Part shown: in pieces, positions 27,160 to 39,962 of the stretch | Numbering within the stretch: position 1 is the stretch's first letter | How the letters are laid out: the number at the start of each line of letters is the position of its first letter | Assembly: GCF_032854445.1 (NCBI RefSeq) | Contig: NC_088303.1 | Location: 23,073,501 to 23,137,500, forward strand | Source of the DNA: Liolophura sinensis | Lineage: Eukaryota; Mollusca; Polyplacophora; Chitonida; Chitonidae | Length of the DNA: 64,000 nt | Direction of reading: 5' to 3' | The notes under the pieces: model-generated | Seen by the model: only the letters and a program-made list of their open reading frames with translations | Database searches by the model: none | What the model was told of the DNA's origin: nothing | Program-made: the position numbers and the translations under genes

Positions 27160-28315
27160 GCTACACCACTAACTCCACCTCACCCCACACAATCCACACC
27201 ATGCAATCCACCCCACACCAAGTACTCCACCTCACACCACGCAATCCACCCTACACTAAGCACTCCACCCCTCACCATGCAATCCACCAACACTACACCT
27301 CACACAATGCATTCCACCTTACACCAGGTACTCCACCTCATGCCATGCAATCTACCCCACATCAAGCACTTCCACCTCACACCTTCCACTTCTACCTCAC
27401 ACCATGAGCTCCCCTAACACCATGCACTTCCACCTCACACCATGCACCCCATTACACACCATACATTCCATCTCACACAATGCACCCCATCACACACTAA
27501 GCACTCCATCTCACACCATGTACTCTACCTCACACCACGCAATCCACCCCACATCAAGCACTTCCACCTCACACCATGCACTTCCACCTCACACCATGCA
27601 CTCCACCTCACCATGCACTCCATCTCACACCATGCACTCCATCTCACACCATGCGCTCCACCTCACACCATGCACTCCACCCCACATCAAGCACTTCCAC
27701 CTCACACCATACATTCCATCTCACACAATGCACCCCATCACACACTAAGCACTCCATCTCACACCAAGTACTCTACCTCACACCACGCAATCCACCCCAC
27801 ATCAAGCACTTCCACCTCACACCATGCACTTCAACCTCATACCATGCACTCCATCTCAAACCATGCTCTCCACCTCACACCATGCACTCCACCTCACACC
27901 AAGCACTCCACTTTGCACCATGCACTCCATCTCACACCATGCACTCCACCTCACACCATGCACTCCATCTCACACCAAGCACTCCACCTCACACCATGCA
28001 CTCCACCTCACTACATGCACTCCATCTCACACCAAGCACTCCACCTCACACCATGCACTCCACCTCACACCATGCACTCCACCTCACACCAAGCACTCCA
28101 CCCTGCACCATGCACTCCACGTCACACCATGCACTCCACCTCACACCATGCACTCCACCTCACACCAAGCACTCCACCCTGCACCATGCACTCCACCTCA
28201 CTACATGCACTCCGCCTCACACCAAGCACTCCACCTCACACCATGCACTCCACCTCACTACATGCACTCCCCCTCTCACCAAGCACTCCACCTTGCACCA
28301 GCCACTCCAATGCAG
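27160..28315. repeat. Minisatellite, unit 19 bp, about 60 copies
   Basis: Units caccatgcactccacctca with variants (caagcactcc, ccatcacac). Because 19 bp is out of register with codons and the unit has no plus-strand stop in any frame, all three plus frames stay open for 114-296 codons of His/Thr/Ser/Pro; these are by-products of the repeat. Confidence 0.95.
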
Positions 28316-29744
28316 CACAATATGAAGCTTAAGCTTCTGATCCAAAACTTTAAAGAATACATTTTGACTGTGCATAAAGAAATTATGCAAAATGCAACTC
28401 AAAATGACGTTTTCTGGGAGATTTTAAATCCGTGAATGGAACAAATGTGTATCGAAGCAATTTATTGGCAAACCATCATATTTTCAATTTACTTGTTTAA
28501 CATGTACTTTTAATACAATTTGATTCCTTGGGCACTTAACAGTCCTTGGGCACAAACGTTTTCCAGAACTAAAATAGCTGTTGATATGGCTCAGTGAATT
28601 AAACTAAAAGTGCAGATATATGGGATATACATGTAACAAAAGAGCAAATACCTTCAGCCTTTATCAGGCAAATGACACATGCATGTACAAAGAGGGTGTG
28701 TACTGGGAATGAACTGAGAATCTATGGTAAGATTCTAAAGACTTCCAAACTACAAATTTAGCTCAATATGTTAGTCTTAAACCGTCAGACCATGGCACTG
28801 AAATTAATTAGGTATTCCTAATTGAAGGATTTTGAGCAGCACTTCAAAATCAACATTCTGGATAATCGAAGATTAAAGGTTCACATTATACATTTGACCT
28901 TGGCACTCCCGAAAAACTCACCAGAGTGGCCGTAGCCTGAGAGATAGATTACCTAGAATAAAAACATTCCTCAATGTCAATAGGAAAGGAACTCTCTAAT
29001 GCTAGAAGGGAAATTAGAGCTCAGAAGCCAAGCCAGGCAATGTCAATATTATCCTGAATGGATAACATTAAATTAGGGACCACCACTTTTTACCCAGTAA
29101 TGTGGTATGGAATCATGTCAAAAAATTAACTTTGTGACATAATACCTATGATACTTCAGACAAGATACAATCTACAGTAAGCATCCAAAAGATCTGCATG
29201 AAAACCACCTGGTAATATCAAACATTTTGCCTCACTTCCATAAACTTAACTAAAAACAAATACTACACCCCCCTAACTGCTGTTTCTACATAAAATCTTC
29301 TAAGACTTCTCCAAGGAATCTGCTAGCATAAAAAGGGAATCAATAACTCATTTATTTATAAAACTGTGACAAGAAAGATAATTACATCTTAATAGCTCAA
29401 GTATTTGTTTTTCAACATTGTCTCTGAATACCCATACTACAATCATTTGTAATGACTACAAAAAATTTTAGAAAGGAATTAACTTTAAAACTTGCTTATG
29501 ACTACAATCTATGAGTTGCAAATTTTGCCTCATTCTGAGAGTTCGATTGATTCTAGAGACATGTTTTAAGGTTTTTTTGAAAGATACATGTATACATGTG
29601 TAAGAAAGATATCTTTTTGAGAAAAATGTCAGTTTCAACACCAAAAGTATTATTTTATGATATTTTTTTGTTTTTGCCTCTAAAAATGTGATCTGGTACC
29701 AGACAAATTGTATGTGTAATGTTAGTACTATGAAGTGAATGGGC

Positions 29745-30940
29745 TCACATGTTGTGGATGGTGTAAACCCCACCAGGCAGTTGTACATGTAATGTTAGAA
29801 CTGAAAAGTCAGTGAGCTTATGGATGGTGTAAACCCCACCAGGTAGTTGTACATGTAATGTTAGCACTAAGAAGTCAGTGAGCTTATAGATAGTGTAAAC
29901 CCCACCAGACAAGTACATGCTATGTTAGCACTGAGAAGTCAGTGAACTTATAGATGGTGTAAACCTCGCCTAGACAGTTGTACATGTAATGTTAGAACTG
30001 AAAAGTCAGTGAGCTTATGGATGGTGTAAACCCCACCAGGCAGTTGTACATGTAATGTTAGCACTAAGAAGTCAGTGAGCTTATAGATAGTGTAAACCCC
30101 ACCAGACAAGTACATGCTATGTTAGCACTGAGAAGTCAGTGAGCTTATAGATGGTGTAAACCCCACCAGACAGTTGTACATGTAATGTTGGAACTGAAAA
30201 GTCAGTGAGCTTATGGATGCTGTAAACCCCACCAGGCAGTTGTACATGTAATGTTAGAACTGAAAAGCCAGTGAGCTTATGGATGGTGTAAACCTCACTA
30301 GAAAGTTGTACATGTAATTTTAGCACTGAGAAGTCAGTGAGCTTATGAATGGTGTAAACCCCACTAGACAGCTGTACATGTAGTGTTAGCACTGAGAAGT
30401 CAGTGAGCTTATGGGTGGTGTAAACCCCACTAGACAGTTGTACATGTAATGTTAGCAATGATCAGTAAGTGAGCTTATGGATGGTGTAAACCCCACTAGA
30501 CAGTTGTACATGTAATGTTAGCACTGATAAGTAAGTGAGCTTATGGATGGTGTAAACCCCACTAGGGGCCTCCGTGGCTCAGTCGGTTAGCGCGCTAGCA
30601 CAGCGCAATGACCCTGGAGTCTCTCACCAATGCCGTCGCTGTGAGTTCAAGTCCAGCTCATGCTGGCTTCCTCTCCCCAGGGCCCTGCCCGGTTTCTTCC
30701 CACCATAATGCTGGCCGCCGTCATATAAGTGAAATATTCTTGAGTACGGCGTAAAACACCAATTAAATAAATAAATAAATAAACCCTACTAGACAGTTGT
30801 ACATGCAATGTTAGCACTGAGAAGTCAGTGAGCTTATAGATAACGTAAACCCCACCAGACAAGTACATGCTATGTTAGCACTGAGAAGTCAGTGAGCTTA
30901 TGGATGGTGTAAACCTCGCCTAGACAGTTGTACATGTCAA
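29745..30940. repeat. Minisatellite, unit 66 bp, interrupted by a SINE-A
   Basis: The unit spans ttgtacatgtaatgttagca, ctgagaagtcagtgagctta and tggatggtgtaaacccca. There are about 14 units, two of them shortened by about 4 bp (accagacaagtacatgc variant). The SINE at 30566-30780 sits inside one unit. Confidence 0.93.
30554..30792 (+). mobile_element. SINE-A copy with tRNA-like head inserted inside a minisatellite
   Basis: The element 30566-30780 starts with gggcctccgtggctcagtcg (A box) and contains gagttcaagtcc (B box), then the conserved core and an AAAT tail. About 50 bp in the middle are deleted. The 12-bp duplication AAACCCCACTAG / AAACCCTACTAG is part of the surrounding 66-bp repeat unit, so the insertion postdates growth of the array. 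Confidence 0.9.
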
Positions 30941-32590
30941 CACTTGTTGTATCCTAAAGTAGTTAAACCAAAATCATACCTTTTTATAATCTAAACTCAA
31001 ACAACATCTGGAGCTGGCACACATATACAGGAATGATTTGATGTGATGGCAACTGTGTCAAACTGGCAAATGGAATCTGGCAGCTGCCATTCTACATTCT
31101 TTACAAACACTTCTTCTCAAGCGGACTCAAAGTCCCGTCAGGAAAGAGGCACACATAACTGAGCTCTGTACTGTGTAATACAGGCCTTTGTCCCCAATCA
31201 CAACTCAGCCGAAAACTCTGATTGAAATGACATGAGTGTAATGGGAAGGAAATGTGTTCACAGATCAGGGGAACACATCATTCCAGCCAATTGGTCTGCA
31301 GTCAAAGACGTAGTTTATACATGGATCAATAACAAGATTTCCCTAGCTGGTTTGCATGCACATATACATTGCTCTGTAGACTCAGATTTGCCTACCAAAA
31401 ACCTTCCACTGTATCCCCTTCTGACAACTTCTACATGCAACTTTAATACATGCCAGGAAGTATTCTAGTATTTTTCCTTTCTCACAACTCTAAACACCCT
31501 TTTGATGCAATGATTAAAATGAGTTATGTTGACTGATTTTTCAAGAAAATTTCATGTACAGAAAATCCATCATATCCCAGTGTTCCAAATATTTAAATGC
31601 CTTGCTGGTACATACACCTCAATAGATCTGTAAATAATAGGTATTTTTTACCTGTCTATGTATGATCAAAACAAAGGGTTTTATTAAAAGGTGAATCTCA
31701 TCCTACTGTCTACATGTACAGTATTTATTTCATTTATTCACCATGACTAAGGTAATTCTTTAACCTTTTCGCATGTCTGCAAGATGTTTATCCAGCATAT
31801 TTTAAGTACACCACTCCTTGTGAGGCATTGAAATTGGTCAACACAACCAATGCAAATTTCTTCCAAAATCAGATTAAAAACATGCATAAACTTTTATAAG
31901 CGTGAAAAGCTTGAGAAATTAAGAGATATGTAAATGAATCTTCAATGGTTTGGCATGTACAAAGTTTAATATACACATTATTACATTTATATGTCGTAAA
32001 AGGTAGTGCACAAGGCTCACATTTGTTCATCTTTCCTCTGTTCTAAATGTTACATCTGTATTTTGGTTGCATCACAACCAAATGTGTAAACCAGTCAGAT
32101 AATTCAATTGCTTGCTGACAAATCAGACTACTGTCTGGTAGGCAGACATACCAACAAAGTCTTCCTTCACAATCACAGACATGTAGCTCAGAGGATTATA
32201 TTTGCTGTTTACACCCGGTACATCAACTCAACAACTTACAAGAAGCTGCCAAAACTGTCTGCTGTGATTTCCGTCTAGGGAGGACACCGGCCTTCAAATC
32301 AGACACATTAGCCTAGGTTTATATACTACTCCAGGAGACCTGTCAGCTGACATACTTCTAAAGCATCGGGTTTCATTCCATAAGCCAATCACTTCCTGGA
32401 CAGATTGATCTGTTGGAATCCACTTTCGTCGCAGCCATAAACCAGCTGTTAAACTGGCCTAGCTGGTACTCCACCTTCTAGTGTGCCAAAGCCTTGGCAT
32501 GCCTGGGTAAATCATGCTTGCACTCGGAATAGATGGGCAGTTTCTGACAAAAACTCTGACAAAACTTTTCTTCAGGCTTTTACCAGATCA
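30941..32590. other. No gene or recognised element
   Basis: Unique sequence between a minisatellite and the inverted-repeat element. Confidence 0.5.
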
Positions 32591-32729
32591 GGGCCCAATT
32601 TCACAAAGTGGCGTACAACATTTTTATATTGTACATTTGTCGTACAATATTTTGCATGTCACTATTATCGTACCATTGTCATATATGTTCGATTATCGTA
32701 CTTGTACCACAGTTTGTGAAACTGGGTCC
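32591..32729. mobile_element. 139-bp inverted-repeat element (MITE-like)
   Basis: The ends GGGCCCAATTTCACAAA and, reversed, GGACCCAGTTTCACAAA match at 15 of 17 positions. The interior is AT-rich with short gtacaatatt and tatcgtac motifs. AGATCA and AGATCT border it and may be a degraded target duplication. It has no coding capacity. Elements with gggcccagtttcacaaa ends are common in marine invertebrate DNA, in my recollection. Confidence 0.75.
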
Positions 32730-33044
32730 AGATCTGAAGAGTTCAGATGATGCCAGGAGAGATCTTGACAGACAGATCAAATCTGATAAGACCCGGCGGA
32801 TCAGAAAAAGGCATGAAGGATAATTTGGATCCGCTTTTGTGCACCTTGGGATAAGGAGCAATCCACTGAACTTTAGTGGTGATTCGGATTCAGATCAAGG
32901 ACTTCTTCGATACTGAGACATACAATATAGGACAGAAATGAAGAGTATTATCCTATTGTACAGAAATGGGACAGAGATTTGCACACTCTGAGTGCCTTGT
33001 AGTTACCCACGTACTATCTAGACCCTTTGGCCAGTTTATTGTCT

Positions 33045-33668
33045 GTGTTTTACTCGTGGCAGACTGTCCGTTGTATGTGTTATACTCCTGGCAGATTGTC
33101 CATTGTGTGTGTTCTACTCCTGGCAGATTGTCCATTGTGTGTGTTCTACTCCTGGCAGATTGTCCATTGTATGTGTTCTTCTACTGGCAGACTGTCCATT
33201 GTATGTGTTTTACTCCTGGCAGACTGTCCGTTGTATGTGTTTTACTCTTGGCAGATTGTCCACTGTGTGTGTTCTACTCCTGGCAGATTGTCCATTGTGT
33301 GTGTTCTACTCCAGGTAGATTGTCCATTGTATGTGTTCTACTCCTGGCAGATTGTCCATTGTATGTGTTCTACTCCTGGCAGATTGTCCATTGGTGTGTT
33401 CTACTCCTAGCAGATTGTCCATTGTATGTATTCTACTCCTGGCAGATTGTCTATTGTGTGTGTTCTACTCCTGGTAGATTGTCTGTTGCATGTGTTTTAC
33501 TCCTGGCAGATTATCCATTGGTGTGTTCTACTCCTAGCAGATTGTCCATTGTATGTATTCTACTCCTGGCAGATTGTCTATTGTGTGTGTTCTACTCCTA
33601 GCAGATTGTCCATTGTATGTATTCTACTCCTGGCAGATTGTCCATTGTATGTGTTCTACTCCTGGCCT
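33045..33668. repeat. Minisatellite, unit 32 bp, about 19 copies
   Basis: Units gttctactcctggcagattg then tccattgtgtgt. The plus strand lacks stops in the unit in all frames, giving overlapping Cys-rich open frames of up to 211 codons that I regard as artefacts of the repeat. Confidence 0.95.
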
Positions 33669-34581
33669 TTTGTCTACTTGCTGATGTCCCCTATCGTCCA
33701 CTTGCCTCTCCCAGCGATTTGCCTACAGGTCATCTTCCTGGGGTGGACTGTGTTAGATTTATTTGCCTGAGCCAGCCAAAAGTCCTATGTGAGCACCAAT
33801 CTGGACTCACTGTCTGGTACATCACCATGTGGTACTTGATCAGACAACTGTTCATCGACCAAACATAATGTCCTGTAGAGACCTGAACATAAACTTTTAC
33901 GAGACGATAATTAAATGCACCTACAGGCATGCCAACCGCCCATTCAAATGACACAATACCACTTGCCAACTTTTATCATTTGATAACAATGGAATTCAGC
34001 TTTAGATGCAGTTTACAGAATGTATATAAATAGCAAATTGTGGACAAGTAATCCCATTTGCACCCTCAGCACTACTGCACAGCCATTCCCATTCTATTTA
34101 GTCTTCCTCTCTCAATACCTGGCTCTCAGTGCTCCCCTTAATCATCATCCACATGGACAATTTCTACCGCATGGTTACTTCTGGGCACAGTCAAATGCAC
34201 TTGTGACAAGATTGCCGGTACAGAATTGTCTATACCATGTTTAATGTGGCACTGTAGTTTAAACCGGATATCAACAAAATTTCTTCGCAGCATGATCGGT
34301 ATAAGAAACAATGGACAGTTACTTGCTAGCCTCGTGAACAAAAGTGGTTTACTCTACTCATTATCATGGGTATAGACAGGGTTGAAATATTGAGTTTGTA
34401 CTTAGGAGCCACTGAGCAGGACTTGTCTATAAATGCTTTTTTATCCCAATTAAATTCACATTAAATACATGCACCTCATGCTCTGACTGGGTCCATTCCA
34501 TTTTTTTGTCAGAATGGCGTAACAATGAGATGTATAATTTACGGTACCCTGTTCACCTATCCTATACCCCGATCTGGTTCT

Positions 34582-34867
34582 AAAAGATTCGTGAATTTAT
34601 TTATTTATTTGATTGGTGTTTTATGTCGTACTCAATAATATTTCCCTTATCTGAGGGCAGCCAGCATTATGGTGGGAGGAAACCGGGCAGAGCCCGGGGG
34701 AAACCCACAACCGTCTACAGATCTGACAAACCTTCCCACATATGGCCGGAGAGGAAGGCAGCATGAGCTGGACTGGCACTCATAGCGACCACGTTGGTGA
34801 GAGGTTCTTGGGTCATTGCGCTGCACTGGCATGCCAACCACCTCAGCCCCAGAGGCCCCAAAAGATT
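34582..34867 (-). mobile_element. Full-length SINE-A copy, minus orientation
   Basis: It runs from an AAAT-type tail at 34593 through the core to the reversed tRNA head ending in ggggcctc form at 34859. An 8-bp duplication AAAAGATT flanks it (34582-34589 and 34860-34867). Confidence 0.85.
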
Positions 34868-34890
34868 AACAAAGATCACAGCTTTCTTAG

Positions 34891-35095
34891 TGATTGATTG
34901 ATTGATTGATTGGTGCTTTGTGTGGTACTCACATAGAACATCTCACTTAAACAACAGCAGCCTGCATTATGGTGGAAAGAAACCAGGCACACCCCAGGGT
35001 AAGCCCATCCGCAGGTTGCTGAGAGACCTTCCCAGAATAATTTGTGCCTCATGGTTTTAACAGAATCACACTTTTTACCCACAGAGCCACCAGCA
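34891..35095 (-). mobile_element. Diverged SINE-A copy, minus orientation
   Basis: A TGAT-repeat tail replaces the usual AAAT tail, followed by a diverged core (gcattatggtgg, gcaggttgctgagagacctt). It lies 24 bp from another SINE-A copy in the same orientation. No target duplication was found. Confidence 0.65.
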
Positions 35096-36544
35096 CATCC
35101 TATTCCATCATAAGGGGAGGGGGGGGGTGTTCAGGGGAAACATCCAACCACATACTGACATAATTTGTTCACAGCAGAAAGTGAACGTATCATGCATGTC
35201 TATCTAAATTGTCATGATCAAAGCTACAATTGGAAAAACCTGGTGGTCAGCACAAGACCATGATAGACAAGTTGCTCTGTGCGATCTGATGTAAAGTATA
35301 CAAAAAATATATTTGTATTTCAGGGCATCCTGAAATTTTGGCATTTTGAAATAAAATTTCACATCGCTCACTAAAAGAGCAGATTTTGCTATGCAATAAA
35401 ACCCCAATGCCGATGCATCTGGATCAGAATACTTCTCGATCAAGTACAAATTACAACATGAAAATGGGAATTTACTTACAGATGCTGCTGACAGAATGAG
35501 TCAAATCTCCGAGCAGGAGAGTTTTATGATCCTCAGATGGTGCAGATAAAATCTTCACTCACTGAGAATCCAGCCACAGGAGCAAATGTTGTGGAACCGC
35601 GAAGAAAAACAATAACCAGCCAATAAACGAACTGAGCCAGATTCAGCTGTACAGACATCAGTCAGCCCTGCACTGACACACTAATGTATTTTTTTTAGTG
35701 GCATAACTGACAAGGTATTTATCAAATGCTTACGACACAGAAAAACCAACAAAGCGAAAACAGCTGTGAACTTAGCTGCACTCACCTTAGAATCTTTTGG
35801 GCCAAGAGGGCCAATACATGGCCTGGCGGGCATGTTCCCCCAATTTCTCGAATCAATACCGCAGACTGATGATAGGGAGTGATCTGATGCTGATAGTCGA
35901 CAAGTCGTTAAAGCCTAGCCTCTTCCCGGAGGAACACCCAGAAGCGGAATCCCGCCAGTCGCCAGTCGATTTCTGGACGGCACACAAGGCCCTCGCTCAT
36001 ACTGGCGTCAGCTAACAACCATCTGCACATAACAATAATGAGACAAGGGTGATCAGATCCTTGGGCCATGTACCCTAGCTGTTCCTAGTAGGACACGGCC
36101 ACGTTCCACAAACCACAGGATAAGCCTCTTGACAACAAACCACGTAGAATAGGACGTCAAATGACCAGGAACACAATACAAAGGCATTACATGTGCACTG
36201 TGAGATGATGCAAAGGACAAATCCATGCAACTCCTAGCATAAACTCAGCACAGCGATAATTAAGAAACAGTAAAGCAAAAATTAATTAATGACAACTGCT
36301 GTACATGTAGATCTGTAATGTTGATCCCAAATAACCTTCTGAATTGTTTCATGTAGATTAAAGCACTAAATCATACATCTACATAAATATGTTCCCTGAG
36401 TGTGCTAGATTCTTAAAGACACCCAATTTAAGCTCACACAATCTTATACAGTTTTGTAATAGCCAAGTTAAGCTCATGCTTCCTTTACTGTCTATTTGTA
36501 CATGTTCACATGCCTAATTTTGACTCACACATGTACATTATTAG
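35096..36544. other. No confirmed gene; GC-richer island at 35.79-36.01 kb
   Basis: The island has many CpGs and is open on both strands (a 30-codon minus frame MSEGLVCRPEIDWRLAGFR and a 72-codon plus frame). It could be a 5' exon or a regulatory island; I cannot decide. Confidence 0.25.
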
Positions 36545-37570
36545 CTGCACACCAACCCAAATTACTCTGAGCCTCACTCTTACAGGCATATCACAGCTGT
36601 CCACTTACCCAAATTAGATTCATCCTTACACAGCTGTACAACTACTCACATTAAATTCATTCTTACCCATCTGTCCAGCGACTCAAATTAGGATCATTCT
36701 TACACAGCTGTACACCTACCCAAATTAGGTTCATCCTTACACAACTGTACACCTACTCAAATTAGACTCATTCTTACCCACCTGTTCAATGACCCAAATT
36801 AGGTTAATCCTTACACAGCTGTACACCTACCCAAAATAGATTCATCCTTACCCACCTGTTCAATGACCCAAATTAGGTTCATCCTTACACAGCTGTACAC
36901 CTACCCAAAATAGATTCATCCTTACCCATCTGTTCACCTACCCAAATTAGATTCATCCTTACCCATCTGTTCAGCTACCCAAATTAGGTTCATCCTTACA
37001 CAGCTGTACACCTACCCAAATTAGGCTCATCCTTACACAGCTGTACACCTACCCAAATTAGGCTCATCCTTACACAACTGTACACCTACTCAAATTAGAT
37101 TCATCCTTTCCCAGCTGTTCAGCGACTCAAATTAGGTTCATCCTTACACAATTGTACACCTACCCAAATTAGGTTCATCTTTACACAGCTGCACACCAAC
37201 CCAAATTAGATTCATCCTTCCCCAGCTGTTCAGCGACTCAAATTAGTTTCATCCTTACACAATTGTACACCTACCCAAATTAGGTTCAACATACACAACT
37301 GTACACCTACCCAAATTACATTCATTCTTACCCAACTTTCAGCAACCCAAATTAGGTTCATCCTTACACAGCTGTACACCTACCCAAATTAGGTTTACCC
37401 TAACACAACTGCACACCTACCCAAATTAGGTTCACTCTAGCACAGCTGTTCAATTACCTAAATTAGGTTAAGTCTACAACAGCCATACACCTACGCAAAT
37501 TAGGATCACTCTAACACAGTTGGTCAGCTACCCAAATTAGGTTCACCCTAACACAGCTGTAAACCTATCC
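36545..37570. repeat. Minisatellite, unit 37 bp, about 28 copies
   Basis: Units ttcatccttacacagctgta followed by cacctacccaaattagg, degenerating at both ends. Confidence 0.93.
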
Positions 37571-39663
37571 ATAAACTTTGGCTCAGCAAGTACACACAGC
37601 CATATTAGGCTCACTCTAACACAGCTACATGTGTACATACAGCATCATTAGGCTATGCACATGTATATATACAGCCAAATTAGGCTCTCTCTCTGTACAT
37701 GTACATATGGTACATATACCGTCATTCTTCAACCTTTTCAACCACAAGTGGAACTAATATTTTCATACATTCTGAGAAAACTATGGCGAATAGAGAAATA
37801 ATCTGCACAGTTTTATGAACCTTGCATCTTAACTGACACAAACAAATCATTCTTGGCAACCTTTTCATAATAACTATATGCATAAATTCCACTGACAGAA
37901 ATGCTTTGGTAGTTGAAATAGTTTAAGATTTGCAGTAGCCAAATTAGTTTCCCACTACCACAATGCATCCAATTAGCTTAGCATTATGTCCATGTTTAAT
38001 TGGAATCACCTTTGCATATGTTTGCAAAGAGATGTTCAAACAGACAAAGTTTCAGCATGGAATGGCAGAAAAAAATACAATGTACAAATGTAGATGTCAG
38101 CATGAACACACATTGTTGAGGTGAAAACAGATGATTTGATGCCACTTCAAACCATGTAGACCAAACCATGAACAAGTTTTCATGACAAGATATGAAATCT
38201 GATGTGTTCAAGCAGGAAATATCTGCAAATAATTGGCAGCTAAGCTTGGCATTGCTTCATCTGCTATTACATAACAAAGACAAAAACAACTGAGTGCATG
38301 ATACTATGCTAATTTAAGCTGCCATAGCTTTCGTAGCAATTTAACATATCCATAGGTTTTTGGATTATTAGGTTTATTAAAATTGAAAATTTTGTGGAAA
38401 TGTTTACTTTTAAAGCATTTCCTCATGTATGATGGGTTATATTGTTGTTTAAAAGAAGATTAAGAGGCTGGTGCCATCATGTCAATAATTTACCTATGGT
38501 TTATCATCAAATCATTCAGAAAATTTCTTATGAACCTGATATATCCATGCAGACATACATATACAACAAATGTTCCCCCAGACATATTAATCCCAAACCA
38601 GAATACCTTGCTGCATTACTTGTTCAGTACCTAAATTCTTCTAATTTCTGGGACAGATAGTAGTCGTGCTGAAAGCAGAATACTACATTTCTTTCGAACC
38701 TTTTTGAAAAAGTAAAGGTATAAGTATGTTGTTAATTAGATGGACTAACCATGTGTAAAAAAAACATACTACATATTCCTGCTACAGTTACATGTACATT
38801 GGCTTAAGAGAGCCAACCAGGTGTCCCAAAAATTGGAAGAAACAGGGTGGGTACGAGGTGTAAATGTGTCAAGGTTCAATCTCAGAGCTTCATTGGCAAG
38901 AGACTAAAGGACGTGTTTCTGATCGGCTTGTCCAGCCAGGACCAAATAAACATGATTAGGGTTAACATCTTTCCTCTGAAAAATGAGGATATTAATGAGT
39001 ATAGAAGCACCCAAAACTTTTGGGGAGGTCTCTTGTATCCATCCCTATACAGACCACATCTCTATGAAGAACACATTAACAGGGTGGATGGCTGACCACA
39101 ACAAATTGATCTGTCTCTGGCAATGTCAGAATGGACAGCATTAGGCAATTTACTTGGACAAGAGAGCTCATACTGGTGATCATCAAACCAGTCTTCAACT
39201 CCAGGGAAGGCTTTGATGGAAGCGCTGAAAGGATACGCTGGCACCTAACATGGTTACCCTATCAGTCACAATGAACAGACAATTTCGCCATTGATAAACT
39301 CCCCGGTCCTCAAAAGTTTCCTTATCGCCATGGCAACCCGTCATTGGGGTAATTCTGAAAATTTGCCAACGTGCCTCATTGATTCTATCTGCTGAGAAGT
39401 TACTGAAGTGCAGCGTTTGTGGCCCAATCTGATCACTGTCTACGGAGAAGCCCATTTATGCTTGGGATGTGTAGATAAGATGTATACAGGAAGCACTAGT
39501 AGAGAAGCAGTGGTTTTAATACTGATTGTCTGAGCTATCGACTGACTGAGTACAATGAACATGTAGATGATAAATTATAGTACTGTCAAACACTGACCTT
39601 CATACAGGTACATGTTCACAGCAAAACCTGTGACCTAGTGTTTTTGAACCGCAAGGGAATGTA
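37571..39663. other. No confirmed gene
   Basis: Mostly unique AT-rich DNA. A minus-strand 86-codon frame at 39195-39455 looks somewhat protein-like but has no clear splice sites or family motif. Confidence 0.35.
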
Positions 39664-39900
39664 CTGTATGGTTTGTATAGTTTGGGCCAAGCTGTACTGT
39701 ATGGTTTAGAACCATGTGGTACTGTATGGTTTGGACCTGTGTTGTACAGTATAGTTTGGAATCAGGCTGTACAGTATAATTTGGAACTAGGCGGTAGTGT
39801 ACACTTTGGAACCAGGTGGTACTGCATACTCGGGAACCAGGTGGTACAGTTTAGTTTGGAACCAGGTAATAATATACACTTTGGAACCAGGCTTTCACTT
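39664..39900. repeat. Minisatellite, unit about 21 bp
   Basis: Units of the type gtactgtatggtttggaacc, about eleven copies with drift to tacactttggaaccaggtgg at the right end. Confidence 0.85.
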
Positions 39901-39924
39901 CATGTTCAGAAAGTTCCAAAACCT

Positions 39925-39962
39925 GTGCCGTACTGTGTGGCAGAAGCTCAGGGCTTTACATA
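39925..39962 (-). repeat. Dispersed short motif bordering a minisatellite
   Basis: Read on the minus strand, tatgtaaagccctgagcttc then tgccacacagtacgg resembles the motif at 4050-4075. In both places it lies right beside a different tandem array, on the same side relative to its own orientation. Confidence 0.5.

Noticed and set aside
27138-28435. Overlapping His/Thr/Ser/Pro-rich open frames of up to 296 codons
   Set aside because: All three frames are open because the 19-bp repeat unit has no plus-strand stop in any register; there is no domain, no start or splice context.
30566-30660. tRNA gene
   Set aside because: The A and B boxes belong to the tRNA-derived head of a SINE; the cloverleaf is not intact and a SINE body and tail follow.
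32966-33770. Cys-rich open frames of up to 211 codons that might look like a secreted cysteine-rich protein
   Set aside because: They are the translation of a 32-bp minisatellite lacking plus-strand stops; the same peptide pattern appears in every frame.
39195-39455. Minus-strand 86-codon frame with protein-like composition
   Set aside because: No family match that I recognise and no convincing splice or promoter signals; left as unresolved.
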